Part shown: piece by piece, positions 1-7,110 of the stretch
Numbering within the stretch: the first letter of the stretch is position 1
How the letters are laid out: each line of letters begins with the position of its first letter
Notes under the pieces: model-generated
Seen by the model: the letters and a program-made list of their open reading frames with translations, nothing else
Database searches by the model: none
What the model was told of the DNA's origin: nothing
Made by a program: the position numbers and the translations under genes
Source of the DNA: JAIBJN01 sp963699495
GTDB lineage: Bacteria; Actinomycetota; Thermoleophilia; Gaiellales; Gaiellaceae
Reading direction: 5' to 3'
DNA: 64,000 nucleotides
NCBI GenBank assembly: GCA_963699495.1
Contig: CAVOUB010000003.1
Span: forward strand, 1 to 64,000

Positions 1-273
1 GAAAGGCATGCCTGCACACAGGGCTGCGACACAGAACCCGACCTTGATCTCGTCAGGAATGGACGAGGCTATCGTCAGCAGATAGCCGATGAACAGGAGC
101 GGGATGATGACGAAATTGATCACCAACGCCCACACGGCGATCTTCCAATGGGTAAAGGCCTCGGCCAGCAGCTTGCCGATCGTGAGCCTGAGGCCCAACC
201 CGAACGAGTTGAGTATCACGAAGAGCACCCCAAACCCGTTGATCAGGACGACCACTGTGGACTGAGTTGTCAT
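1..273 (-). CDS. Bile acid:sodium symporter (SBF/BASS-like) family protein, N-terminal part
   Basis: The gene runs off the left edge; 91 codons are visible from an ATG at 273-271, preceded by a GGGAG-type ribosome site. The translation has three hydrophobic stretches (about residues 5-20, 38-60 and 70-90) and ends in a CAAL-CAGMPF stretch that recalls the conserved small-residue segment of SBF/BASS and arsenite-permease transporters. The family moves organic anions or metalloids across the inner membrane by sodium coupling. The substrate cannot be guessed from this fragment. It lies just left of the leftmost tRNA-Glu attachment copy, so it may mark resident chromosome. Family call is by pattern only. 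Confidence 0.5.
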   Translation of the reverse strand, partial: MTTQSTVVVLINGFGVLFVILNSFGLGLRLTIGKLLAEAFTHWKIAVWALVINFVIIPLLFIGYLLTIASSIPDEIKVGFCVAALCAGMPF

Positions 274-560
274 ATCGCTCCCTTCTCAGAAGCAGACGAT
301 CACGAGGCAACGTTCCGTTGCCGCTGAGCAGCCGTGACCGCTACAAGGCTGGACACCATCATGGACATCGAACCGTGCTTCTGCCTCCACGGCGACTCCG
401 CGGGAGTAGTAGCTCCCCGCGGTCACGGCCCGATTCTGACGGTCCCCACGGCCCGATTCCGAGGGGAGCGCCCAGGGGAGCGGTCCGTGAGCTTTCCCGA
501 CGTTTCCGGAGCGTATGAACCGCTCAACCAAGCGGATTCGGCTCTACGAAAGGGACGCGA
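274..560. other. Intergenic, no convincing gene
   Basis: The open frames here are short, overlapping and lack start context. The only structure seen is a small perfect hairpin, 7-bp arms GGCAACG/CGTTGCC, near 306-322, and a short direct repeat of ACGGCCCGATTC around 425-460. No promoter or RNA gene is recognised. Confidence 0.4.
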
Positions 561-596
561 GAGGCGCATACGGGATTCGAACCCGTGCTACCGCCG
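561..596. repeat. tRNA-Glu-derived attachment core, left copy (attL-like)
   Basis: These 36 bases are identical to 7037-7072, the 3' portion of the intact tRNA-Glu gene (acceptor strand, T arm and the adjoining anticodon-stem bases). The sequence diverges abruptly at 597, where the tRNA would continue with its 5' part. A perfect partial tRNA copy followed by foreign sequence is the usual footprint of a tyrosine-recombinase element that integrated at a tRNA 3' end. Confidence 0.8.
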
Positions 597-715
597 AAGG
601 CTGTTGGAAAGCCGGACTCCGGTAGCAGGGGCCAGATCGCTCCCGGTAGCGAGCCGAACTCGCACTTGCGGGCCGTCCTCGAGCGGTTGAAGGAGCGCGA
701 CCGGGAGCGCCGCAG

Positions 716-907
716 ATGAGTCTCGGCGAGCTTCTACGGACGAAGTCGGGCGAGTACGAGCTCCCGGCGGAGTGGCATGCCGAGCGGGCTCCGCTCGACG
801 AGGATCACTTCGTCGCCTGCCAGGCACTGGTCGTGGTCGGGATCGTGCTCAGGGAGGTTGCCGAGGCGATCGAGCTGGGGTGGGGCGAGGAGGCGGACGC
901 GCACTGA
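716..907 (+). CDS. Small hypothetical protein of the element left end
   Basis: A 63-residue, acidic, soluble-looking protein with no recognised domain. Its ATG overlaps the stop (ATGA) of an upstream frame that ends in an Arg/Glu-rich helix, so the two may be translationally coupled. The same pair recurs at 4861-5050, where the second ORF has lost two bases. Conservation of the reading frame between copies, with mostly conservative changes, suggests it was a real gene of the mobile element. A small DNA-associated or excision-related accessory is possible, but nothing in the sequence proves it. Confidence 0.5.
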   Translation: MSLGELLRTKSGEYELPAEWHAERAPLDEDHFVACQALVVVGIVLREVAEAIELGWGEEADAH

Positions 908-1080
908 ACCGTTTGCGGCCATCAACGGTGGGGCCATGGAGTTACCCCGTTTCCGTTTGGCCCCTGGCGTGAGACAGCGACGGCCGTCTGGGGTTCCTTC
1001 TTGATCATTCTCGAGACCTCTGGCGTCGGTAGCCGAGCGTCGAGTGGCGGCGGCGGGCGTCATAGAGCGCGGGGAGGCTC

Positions 1081-1109
1081 GGACGCGGGTTCGATTCCCG
1101 CCGCCTCCA
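1081..1109 (+). other. tmRNA/tRNA 3'-end remnant (T arm plus acceptor strand)
   Basis: The segment has a perfect 5-bp T stem (GCGGG/CCCGC) around TTCGATT, then GCCTCCA. The GGACGCGGGTTCGA-CCCGC pattern is typical of the tmRNA 3' end. A GGAGGC at 1073-1078 could pair with GCCTCC, but no D arm, anticodon arm or tag reading frame is found upstream, so it is not a full gene. It lies 100 bp right of repeat A and may be another attachment footprint. Confidence 0.4.
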
Positions 1110-1119
1110 GCGGCTTCAG

Positions 1120-1332
1120 TTAGCTCGCGTCTGCATTAGGCGAGCCTCTCTTGGTCCGAATGCTCCTCCAGGCCCAGAGTTCGATGAGACATGCGAGCAC
1201 GACTCCGGCAATGAAGATCCCGCCCCAAGGCGACGGGGGCCACGCACCGAACACGCCCATCCCGAAGACGATCAGGATGAAAATCCAACAAACAGTGTCT
1301 AGGACGATCCACCAGCCACGGAACTCGACCAT
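1120..1332 (-). CDS. Small two-helix membrane protein, hypothetical
   Basis: The 70-aa product has two clear hydrophobic segments (about residues 7-28 and 36-54) separated by a short Pro/Gly turn (PPSPWGG), then a basic tail, so it should sit in the membrane with a small cytosolic end. No family is recognised. It lies 23 bp from the epoxide hydrolase-like gene on the same strand and could be cotranscribed with it. Its location inside the tRNA-Glu-associated region suggests accessory cargo. Confidence 0.5.
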   Translation of the reverse strand: MVEFRGWWIVLDTVCWIFILIVFGMGVFGAWPPSPWGGIFIAGVVLACLIELWAWRSIRTKRGSPNADAS

Positions 1333-1355
1333 GTCGTCTCAGCTCGCTTGGGCGC

Positions 1356-2246
1356 CTATGCGGCGGGGGCGAAGAAGTCGATAAGCAGCTGGTTGACTCG
1401 TTCCGCCTCGTCGTGGTGCACCCAGTGCGACGCGTCGGGCAGGCGCTCCACGCGGTCGAGGTTGGGTACGTCGTCGCGTTCGGGCTCGGCGAGGTCGGAG
1501 CCGAGGTAGGAATCGCGCTCCCCCCAGATGACCAGTGTCGGCGCCGAGATCGGGCGAAGCTTTGCCGCGGCTTCCTTCTGGGACTGTCGTACCGAGGCGC
1601 GGTAGTAGTCGATCATCGCGGCCGATGCCCCTGGCTGCGACCACGCCTCGACGTAGCGCTCGATCTCCTGGTCGGTGTAAGGCGGGTTCGCGTCTTCCAG
1701 GAAGTGCCGATAGAAGTGCCAGTCTCTGAGGTGCACCACCTCCTCGGGCAGTCCCGGCAGCGCGAAGAAGAAGAAGTACCAGGACTTCCGCAGCTGGTTC
1801 GGGTGGTGCAGTCCCTGCGAGAGCCGCCGCGGATGAGCGGCGTTGAGGATGGCGAGTCGCTCGACCACCTCGGGGTGGTTCATCGCGGTCGTCCAGGCGA
1901 TGGATCCGCCCCAGTCGTGACCGACCAACAGCGCGGACTCGGCACCGAGCGCTCCGATGAGAGCGCGAATGTCGGCGGCGAGCAGGTCGACGCCGTAGGC
2001 CTCGAAGCCCTCTGGCTTCGATGAGAGGTTGTAGCCACGCGTGTCGGGCGCGACGACCCGATAGCCCGCCGCGGCGAGCGGCGCGATCTGGAGCCGCCAG
2101 CCGAACCAAAACTCCGGGAAGCCGTGCAGCAGAACGATCAGCGGCCCATCGCCGGCCTCGACGTAATGCAAGCTCACATCGCCAACCTCGGCGTTACCCT
2201 CCCGAAGCTCGATCCCGACGTCAGGGAGCAGACTCGTCGTGGGCAT
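1356..2246 (-). CDS. Alpha/beta hydrolase, epoxide hydrolase-like
   Basis: The 296-aa protein has a complete alpha/beta-hydrolase fold with epoxide hydrolase/haloalkane dehalogenase signatures. It has an oxyanion motif HGFPEFW (about 41-47) and a nucleophile elbow GHDWGG with Asp111. Asp245 (GERDSY) and His274 (ASHW) complete the triad. A Tyr-rich lid around 157-216 (WYFFFF, DYYRAS) could supply the epoxide-polarising tyrosines. Family enzymes open epoxides by way of an Asp-ester intermediate; the true substrate is unknown. The ATG at 2246 has a strong AAGGAGG site. It is cytosolic, with no signal peptide. Position in the island suggests a laterally acquired detoxification or catabolic function. 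Confidence 0.85.
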   Translation of the reverse strand: MPTTSLLPDVGIELREGNAEVGDVSLHYVEAGDGPLIVLLHGFPEFWFGWRLQIAPLAAAGYRVVAPDTRGYNLSSKPEGFEAYGVDLLAADIRALIGALGAESALLVGHDWGGSIAWTTAMNHPEVVERLAILNAAHPRRLSQGLHHPNQLRKSWYFFFFALPGLPEEVVHLRDWHFYRHFLEDANPPYTDQEIERYVEAWSQPGASAAMIDYYRASVRQSQKEAAAKLRPISAPTLVIWGERDSYLGSDLAEPERDDVPNLDRVERLPDASHWVHHDEAERVNQLLIDFFAPAA

Positions 2247-2379
2247 GAGGACCTCCTTGGGCGGGGACTCGGCGCCAGACTACCCCTTGTCGGCCTGGAT
2301 AAAACAAGTGTCACCGCTCCGACACAATCGCTCAGGTCTCGGGTGACATTCCCGAACGCTGGCCCACGCGATGGTCGAT

Positions 2380-2589
2380 CTACGTGACGTCGAGCAAAAC
2401 GAGGATTCCGGCGACGACCACGACGTAGAGGAACATCCCCACGACGGTGACGCAGTAGTCGGGATGGGGTTCGTTGGTCGTCGCGTCCTTCGCCAGGGGC
2501 GGTAGGACCCGGAGAAGAATCGGGACGAGCGATATCGCGAGTCCAATGGTGACGAGTAGCGCCGCCCACTTTGGCCCCTCGTCGGCCAT
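2380..2589 (-). CDS. Small membrane protein, hypothetical
   Basis: A 69-aa protein with two hydrophobic helices (about residues 8-31 and 47-67) joined by a polar loop (AKDATTNEPHPDY). A longer reading frame exists, but the ATG at 2589 has a good GAGGAG ribosome site 6-7 nt upstream, so the short form is preferred. No family is recognised. It is separated from the epoxide hydrolase-like gene by ~130 bp on the same strand and could be its upstream neighbour in a small island operon. Confidence 0.5.
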   Translation of the reverse strand: MADEGPKWAALLVTIGLAISLVPILLRVLPPLAKDATTNEPHPDYCVTVVGMFLYVVVVAGILVLLDVT

Positions 2590-2959
2590 CGTCAGCTCCT
2601 CGCCGTCGCAAGCAAGGCGCGTCCAGCGCGGGCTTGCCTGCCCTGAGCTGGAGAAGTTCGGCCTCCAAGGGACGAGCTCAGGGGACGAGCACACGAGCAT
2701 GGATAGAAGGAGGGTAGGCGAGAGAGGGTCGGCTGGCGATGCCCCGAACGGCCATCCGAAGAAAGGGTCATGTGTCTGACTTGAAGGTCTTAAGGCACAG
2801 CGTCCACAATCTCATGGTGGAGCCGCACGGGATCAGGGATCGTGGAGGACAAGCGCCGCGCTCGCTAACTTTCGGGTGGCGCCCCCGGTCGTGCTGGCCG
2901 TACCAATTACTAGTGCTGGCCGCACCGACCTTGCCCTAGCGACCCTGTACGTTCGGGTC

Positions 2960-4396
2960 GTGAGTACCGCCGAGCTTCCTGTACCGCGCGTGACCCTCGC
3001 CCCGAGCGACGGGCGACGCCGGCGCAACGCCCTCGCGGCAGCCGCCTGGGTCCTGGTCGGGGCGCTGCCGCTCGTCGGCCTCGTCTCGCTCGTGCTGCGC
3101 GAGCAGCTCGATCCGAACTGGTCGAATCCACAGGTCCACTTCACCGTGTTCTTGACGGTCGGCATCGGCGTCTCGCTACTCGCCGTTGCCGCCGGGGAAG
3201 CGGCGAACCGCCGCGGCGACGCCCGCGTCCAGCTGATCTCGCTCGCCTTCCTCGCGACGGGCGGTTTCCTCGGCCTGCACGCGCTTGGGACCGCAGGAGT
3301 GCTGTTCACGCACGAGTACGCGGGGTTCAAAGTCGCGAATCCCGTCGGCCTGGTCCTCGCTTCGCTCTTCGCTTTCGCTTCGGGGTTCGTTGATGTGCGT
3401 CCTTCGTTTGCGCCGTTCGTCGTTCGGCACCGCGTGGCGCTGCGCCGGACGGTGCTGGGCGCCCTGGCCGTGTGGTTCGTCTGGACGGTCATCGAGATGC
3501 CGCCGCTGGACGACCTCTACAGCGAAGGCGGGTCTAATGGCCTGATCACGGCGATGGCGGCGCTCGGCGGGCTCGCCTACGCCGTGGCGGCGACCCGCTA
3601 CTGGTACGTCTATCGCGGGCGGATAGCGCTGCTCCAAGCGAGCGTGATCGCCTGCTTCGCCCTCCTGGCCCAGGCGATGATCGGCGTGGCGCTGACCGGC
3701 GAACGCGCCTGGCACGCGAGCTGGTGGGAGTGGCACGGCCTCATCGTGACGGCGTACGCCGCGGTCAGCTACGCCGCGCACCGTCAGTGGCGCGACGAGC
3801 GGTTCCGCACGCTCTACCTGTCCACCACGCGCGAGCGGGTGCAACCGGTGAGCATCCTCTTCAGCGACCTCGCCGGCTTCACGGCGTTCGCCGAGCGCGC
3901 GAACCCCGCGGACGTCGCAAGGGTGCTCGACACGTACTACGCCGCCGCGGTACCGATGATCACGCTTAGGTTCGGGGGCGACGTCGAGAAGTTCATGGGC
4001 GACGGCATGATGGTCACCTTCAACACGCGAGACGACCAGCCCGATCACGCCTTGCGAGCCGCCCAGGCTGCGCTCGCGATCCAGCGGGAACTGACCGCCA
4101 TCGCGGAGGCCAACCCCGGATGGCCTCGGCTGCGCGTCGGCGTGAACAGCGGCCTCGCGTCTGTGCGCGAGATGGGCGGCGACGGGTTCGTCAGCTATGT
4201 GGTCGTGGGCGACACGGTCAACACGGCATCGCGGCTCGAGGGCGAGGCACCCGAGGGCGGCGTGCTGATCGGCGCCGAGACCCGTCGGGCGCTCCCGGAG
4301 GGCAGCATCGTCGAGGCCGTTCCGGGGCTGCGGGTGAAGGGCAGGGAGGAGGCGGTCAACGCGTACCTCCTTCACGGGCTGCCCCATTCGCGCTGA
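2960..4396 (+). CDS. Membrane-bound class III adenylate cyclase
   Basis: The first ~270 residues form at least six hydrophobic helices (a MASE-like sensory module of unknown ligand). A class III cyclase domain follows. Its metal-binding Asp lies in ILFSDLAGFT and the second Asp in FMGDGMM. The substrate-selecting Lys is in EKFMGDG and the Asp in VVVGDTVN, and the transition-state Asn/Arg in VNTASRLE. Lys plus Asp indicates ATP rather than GTP as substrate, so cAMP is the expected product. An ATG at 2876 is in frame, but the GTG at 2960 begins a more typical N-terminus; the start is uncertain. It lies between two attachment copies and so is probably cargo of the element. Confidence 0.85.
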   Translation: MSTAELPVPRVTLAPSDGRRRRNALAAAAWVLVGALPLVGLVSLVLREQLDPNWSNPQVHFTVFLTVGIGVSLLAVAAGEAANRRGDARVQLISLAFLATGGFLGLHALGTAGVLFTHEYAGFKVANPVGLVLASLFAFASGFVDVRPSFAPFVVRHRVALRRTVLGALAVWFVWTVIEMPPLDDLYSEGGSNGLITAMAALGGLAYAVAATRYWYVYRGRIALLQASVIACFALLAQAMIGVALTGERAWHASWWEWHGLIVTAYAAVSYAAHRQWRDERFRTLYLSTTRERVQPVSILFSDLAGFTAFAERANPADVARVLDTYYAAAVPMITLRFGGDVEKFMGDGMMVTFNTRDDQPDHALRAAQAALAIQRELTAIAEANPGWPRLRVGVNSGLASVREMGGDGFVSYVVVGDTVNTASRLEGEAPEGGVLIGAETRRALPEGSIVEAVPGLRVKGREEAVNAYLLHGLPHSR

Positions 4397-4576
4397 CTCA
4401 CGGTTCCTGGTCGTTGGCCGTGGCCCAGGACAACGGTGTACGCGGTCGCGCCGACGCGCGTGGCGGCAAGCGCGACATTAATCACCCGTGCCCGGCGCGC
4501 TTCCTCTTCCTCCGGAGGGCCCAGCGCCCGTGGGGGCGGGAGTTCGTGGAAAGCAGCCGTGGCTACCCCGGGACAG

Positions 4577-4660
4577 GAGGGGCACGTTTGCGCGCATTCG
4601 CGTATCGACACGACGCAGGTCTACCTGCGGGCGGCTGAATCGGTCGAAGGCGATGGAGGC
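4577..4660 (+). pseudogene. Tyrosine recombinase (integrase) C-terminal fragment
   Basis: One frame reads EGHVCAHSRIDTTQVYLRAA, close to the last conserved box of phage-type integrases (LGH-S-xxTT-xxYLR), including a Tyr in the position of the catalytic nucleophile. Nothing resembling the rest of an integrase is found upstream, so this is only a remnant. It lies about 50 bp left of the middle attachment core, where an integrase gene of the left element would be expected. The frame remains open through the core into the next repeat. Confidence 0.45.
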
Positions 4661-4706
4661 CGTTGGAGACCTCTCCAGGGGGCTCGGGTTACAGCCGCGA
4701 GCCCTA

Positions 4707-4741
4707 GAGGCGCATACGGGATTCGAACCCGTGTACCGCCG
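4707..4741. repeat. tRNA-Glu-derived attachment core, middle copy
   Basis: This matches 561-596 and 7037-7072 except for a single missing base (GTG-TACC instead of GTGCTACC). It sits at the junction of two element remnants and is followed by the second copy of the ~415-bp element end, as expected for tandem integration into one tRNA gene. Confidence 0.75.
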
Positions 4742-4860
4742 AAGGCTGTTGGAAAGCCGGACTCCGGTAGCAGGGGCCAGATCGCTCCCGGTAGCGAGCT
4801 GAACCCGCACTTGCGCGCCGTGCTCGAGCGGTTGAAGGAGCGCGACCGGGAGCGCCGCCG

Positions 4861-5050
4861 ATGAGTCTCGGCGGGCTACGGAGGACGAAGTCAAGCGAGT
4901 ACGAGCTCCTGGCGGAGTGGCATGCTGAGCGTGCCCCTCTGGACGACGAGCACTTCGTTGCCTGCCAAGCGATGGCCTGTCGGGATCGTGTTCAGGGAGG
5001 TTGCCAAGGCGATCGAGCTGGAGTGGGGCGGGGAGGCGGACGCGCACTGA
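4861..5050 (+). pseudogene. Frameshifted second copy of the 63-aa element ORF
   Basis: The first ~37 codons match the intact ORF at 716-907 (SEYELLAEWHAERAP versus GEYELPAEWHAERAP). Two bases are then missing near 4972-4978 (after the codons for FVACQA), which throws the rest out of frame. The remaining nucleotides still align to the intact copy, including its final CACTGA, so this is a recently disabled duplicate. Confidence 0.6.
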
Positions 5051-5131
5051 ACCGTTCGCTGCCATCAACCGTGGGCCATGGAGTTACCCCGTTTCCGTTT
5101 GGCCCCCTAGCGTGAGACAGCATCAGGCGAC

Positions 5132-5221
5132 GGCGCCGAGAGACCCGAGAGAACCCTAGCCTTAAGGTTAAAAGCAGTCCGGGGCGCCGAGAAAACCCTA
5201 GCCCTAAGGTTAAAGCCGTCC
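5132..5221. repeat. Imperfect tandem repeat with CTTAAG palindromes
   Basis: Two units of about 40-50 bp begin GGCGCCGAGA and contain AACCCTAGCC(T/C)TAAGGTTAAA. The core is partly palindromic (CCTTAAGG in the first unit). The repeat lies immediately right of repeat B and could be a protein-binding site or element terminus. No function is assigned. Confidence 0.5.
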
Positions 5222-5241
5222 CCCGTGCCCTTGAAACCGGC

Positions 5242-5277
5242 CTGGCCCCGCGTCTGTATATGTAGTCGCGGGGCCAG
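5242..5277. repeat. Perfect inverted repeat (11-bp arms, 14-nt loop)
   Basis: CTGGCCCCGCG at 5242-5252 pairs perfectly with CGCGGGGCCAG at 5267-5277 around an AT-rich loop. No T-tract follows on either strand, so a simple rho-independent terminator is unlikely. A further CTGGCCCCGC occurs at about 5341. The GGGGCCAGAC end resembles the GGGGTCAGACCCC palindromes near 29.2 kb, suggesting a dispersed REP-like family. Confidence 0.5.
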
Positions 5278-5517
5278 ACCCGCCCTCTCCGGCTGCGGCC
5301 AACTCGAAGAGGACTTTCACCCCGGGGACTGGGTTCAGTCTGGCCCCGCTCATCCCTGGATAGCAGATCAGCGGCGAGCGCGGTGCTGATCGAGTGGGCT
5401 CCGAGGGTTGGCTTCCTCCGGAGCCGCGGCTGTTTCCGATATAGGCATCCGGCCGGCGAAGCCCTAGCCTGCCTCTAGCCGGGGCGTGGGTCAGGGTAGT
5501 CCGAGAGCAACCGTGGT

Positions 5518-6423
5518 CTACGACGATGCGGCCGTTGCGCGGGATTGGAGCTCGGCGAGCACCTTCTTTCTATCGCCGCGCGGGATGAACTCGAACCAAC
5601 CGCCGTTCTTGAGGAAGAGCCTCAGACCATCGGGACCAAGAGGCGCCCCGATGGCAGTTTCGGCCTCCCCAATGGACGTGACGTCGGCGAAGTCGATACG
5701 GGCCATCGGTGTTCTGGCCCGTCTGGCGTGCTCTTCGTCCGAGGAAAACATACGAGTTGCCGTGAGGGCCACGACCATGTGGGTTTCCCTCTCCGCATCC
5801 AAGTAGATGTCGAACCAGTCCTCTAGCTCTTCCCCTGGGTTCAACCATTTCAGGAGGAACCATGGCGCTTCGGCTGCCGGTCCAGCCAGGAGGCGGACCG
5901 GCTCACCGGCAACCGGTGCCTCGGCTGTCGGCCTATCCGAGGAGGCCGGCTCACTGGCAACGGGGCCGATGAGGCGCTCAAGCGAGGTCACCAATCGAGC
6001 CACACCGGCCTTCCACTCGGTCTGCTTCAACTCCAGAGCGTTTCGATCGGTGAGTCCGACGAGATCGGCGGGAAGGTCCGCGGCGCGGGGCAAACCGGCG
6101 CCGTTCACGAGGACCGGAACTACTCGGATGTTTCGATCGAGCGCCTGTGCGATTTCCAGGCGGACAAAATCGCGCTCGTCGTCCAGACGTCTTTGTCCAT
6201 CGGCATCCACCGTGGTCAACCAACCTCGCCCGATCACCGCAATTAGCGCCTCCACTTCGGCGAGCGACTCCTCAATCAGCTCCTTGAAGTTCACTCCCGG
6301 CTCGATGGCGTCGACATCCATGAACACGTGCTCGGCGCCAAAGTGCTCTTCTAGAGAGTCATAGAGCCTGCCAGCCGCTGAAGGGTCATCATCTCGCCGA
6401 TAGCTGATGAAGATACGAGGCAG
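5518..6423 (-). CDS. TIR-domain protein with C-terminal PH-like region
   Basis: Residues ~1-150 are a bacterial TIR domain: RIFISYRR near the start, an FMDVDAI loop, and Glu90 in VRLEIAQAL at the position of the NAD-cleaving glutamate of catalytic TIRs. A linker (about 153-185) is followed by ~115 residues with a beta-rich MVVALTATRMF...IDFADVTSIGEAE pattern like bacterial PH-type domains. A longer frame exists upstream, but its first part belongs to another gene. The TIR domain starts right after an AGGAGG, giving CTG at 6423 as the likely, unusual start. TIR enzymes often act in stress or antiphage NAD depletion. Location next to a tRNA attachment site fits mobile defence cargo, but that role is inference. 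Confidence 0.75.
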   Translation of the reverse strand: MPRIFISYRRDDDPSAAGRLYDSLEEHFGAEHVFMDVDAIEPGVNFKELIEESLAEVEALIAVIGRGWLTTVDADGQRRLDDERDFVRLEIAQALDRNIRVVPVLVNGAGLPRAADLPADLVGLTDRNALELKQTEWKAGVARLVTSLERLIGPVASEPASSDRPTAEAPVAGEPVRLLAGPAAEAPWFLLKWLNPGEELEDWFDIYLDAERETHMVVALTATRMFSSDEEHARRARTPMARIDFADVTSIGEAETAIGAPLGPDGLRLFLKNGGWFEFIPRGDRKKVLAELQSRATAASS

Positions 6424-6509
6424 ACGGCACCTCCTCGCTCGTCGCCGATGACTCCTGCGCTCCCCTTGGCGCCCAACAGCCGTGAGGCTCGCATACCTTC
6501 GGCATCGGT

Positions 6510-6855
6510 TCAAGAGGACCACTGAATCAGCGTCCCGCGTGCCCGCTCGAGCCCGCGGCGGCCCACCAGTTCGGCCAGCGCAGCCGCCGAGGGCTTGGGT
6601 CGCGGACCCGCCAAGCCGGCGAGACAGGCGAGCACCGCATGGGCCTCCTCGAACCCAACGTCCGGAACCTCGGCGCAGTAGCGCGTGCCAGCGAGCGCGC
6701 CGCGAACCCGGATCGTCGACCAGGAGGAGGACGAGCTCGAGCGCGTCCGGAAGGCTCACGAAGTCGAGCTCTGTCGCCGTGGCGAACGCCACTGTCGCAT
6801 TGCGCGAGTCGAGGGCGCGGCGGAAGCGGGCGTAGGGCGAGCCCTGCGAAGTCAC
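6510..6855 (-). pseudogene. Frameshifted ~115-aa hypothetical protein
   Basis: A GTG at 6855 opens a frame for an alpha-helical protein (FRRALDSRN, PDALELVLLLVDD). After ARWHA, near 6690, the sequence continues in another frame (YCAEVPDVGFEEAHAVLACLAGLAG...RGTLIQWSS, stop at 6510). Joining the two gives a coherent ~115-residue protein with a two-base loss at a GCGC run. The product is unrecognised. It lies between the TIR gene and the tRNA on the same strand. Confidence 0.55.
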
Positions 6856-6920
6856 GAACAGATGTTCTCACGATTCGCCGCCGCGTTGGCGTCGCGCAAC
6901 GCCGTCCGGGGACTCGCGGC

Positions 6921-6950
6921 CGTGTGCCAATCGTGTGCCAATCGTGCGCC
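6921..6950. repeat. Tandem 11-bp repeats next to the tRNA attachment site
   Basis: CGTGTGCCAAT occurs twice head to tail (6921-6931, 6932-6942), followed by a partial third unit. It lies about 90 bp from the tRNA-Glu core on the element side, a spacing and form reminiscent of integrase arm-binding sites. No other function is evident. Confidence 0.45.
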
Positions 6951-7005
6951 TGGGAGCCCCTTCGTGACCCTCCGTAAGCCGGAGCACGCCCGACCCGAGA
7001 ACGAG

Positions 7006-7031
7006 AAAAACCCCGCCTGAGCGGGGCTTTT
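7006..7031 (-). terminator. Rho-independent terminator of tRNA-Glu
   Basis: Read on the minus strand: a 6-bp GC stem (CCCCGC/GCGGGG) with a short CTGA-type loop followed by a run of T. It begins just beyond the tRNA 3' end. The same terminator sequence occurs after tRNA-Gln at 10366. Confidence 0.8.
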
Positions 7032-7036
7032 CGGAG

Positions 7037-7072
7037 GAGGCGCATACGGGATTCGAACCCGTGCTACCGCCG
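7037..7072. repeat. Attachment core within tRNA-Glu (attR-like)
   Basis: These 36 bases, which are the 3' end of tRNA-Glu, are identical to 561-596 and nearly identical to 4707-4741. Sequence to the right of 7072 (the 5' part of the tRNA) is not present at the other copies, which defines the crossover side. Confidence 0.8.
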
Positions 7073-7110
7073 TGAGAGGGCGGCGTCCTAGGCCACTAGA
7101 CGAATGCGCC
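7038..7110 (-). tRNA. tRNA-Glu (anticodon CTC)
   Basis: The minus strand folds into a standard cloverleaf. The acceptor is GGCGCAT/ATGCGCC and the D arm carries TAGTGGCCTAGGA. The anticodon stem is CCGCC/GGCGG with loop CTCTCAC (anticodon CTC, reading GAG), and the T arm is CGGG-TTCGAAT-CCCG. CCA is not encoded. Its 3' 36 bases are duplicated at 561 and (with one deletion) at 4707, so this is the target gene restored by element integration. Confidence 0.95.

Larger units (their letters stand above)
561..978. repeat. Element left-end repeat, copy A (~418 bp)
   Basis: This block is homologous, in the same orientation, to 4707-5121 along its whole length with scattered substitutions and a few small indels. 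It starts with the tRNA-Glu-derived core, continues with a frame ending in an Arg-rich tail (ERLKERDRERRR, stop overlapping the next ATG at 716) and the 63-aa ORF, and ends with GCGTGAGACAGC. Two related mobile elements integrated side by side would give this arrangement. Confidence 0.75.
4707..5121. repeat. Element left-end repeat, copy B (~415 bp)
   Basis: Homologous to 561-978 in the same orientation. It contains the attachment core, the frame with the ERLKERDRERRR tail and a damaged version of the 63-aa ORF. The matched right border is GCGTGAGACAGC. Confidence 0.75.

Noticed and set aside
1020..1110. Complete tmRNA gene
   Set aside because: Only the T arm and acceptor strand are present; no tag ORF or pseudoknot region.
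4436..4864. 142-aa protein spanning the middle attachment core
   Set aside because: The frame merely passes through an integrase fragment, a tRNA fragment and an element end.
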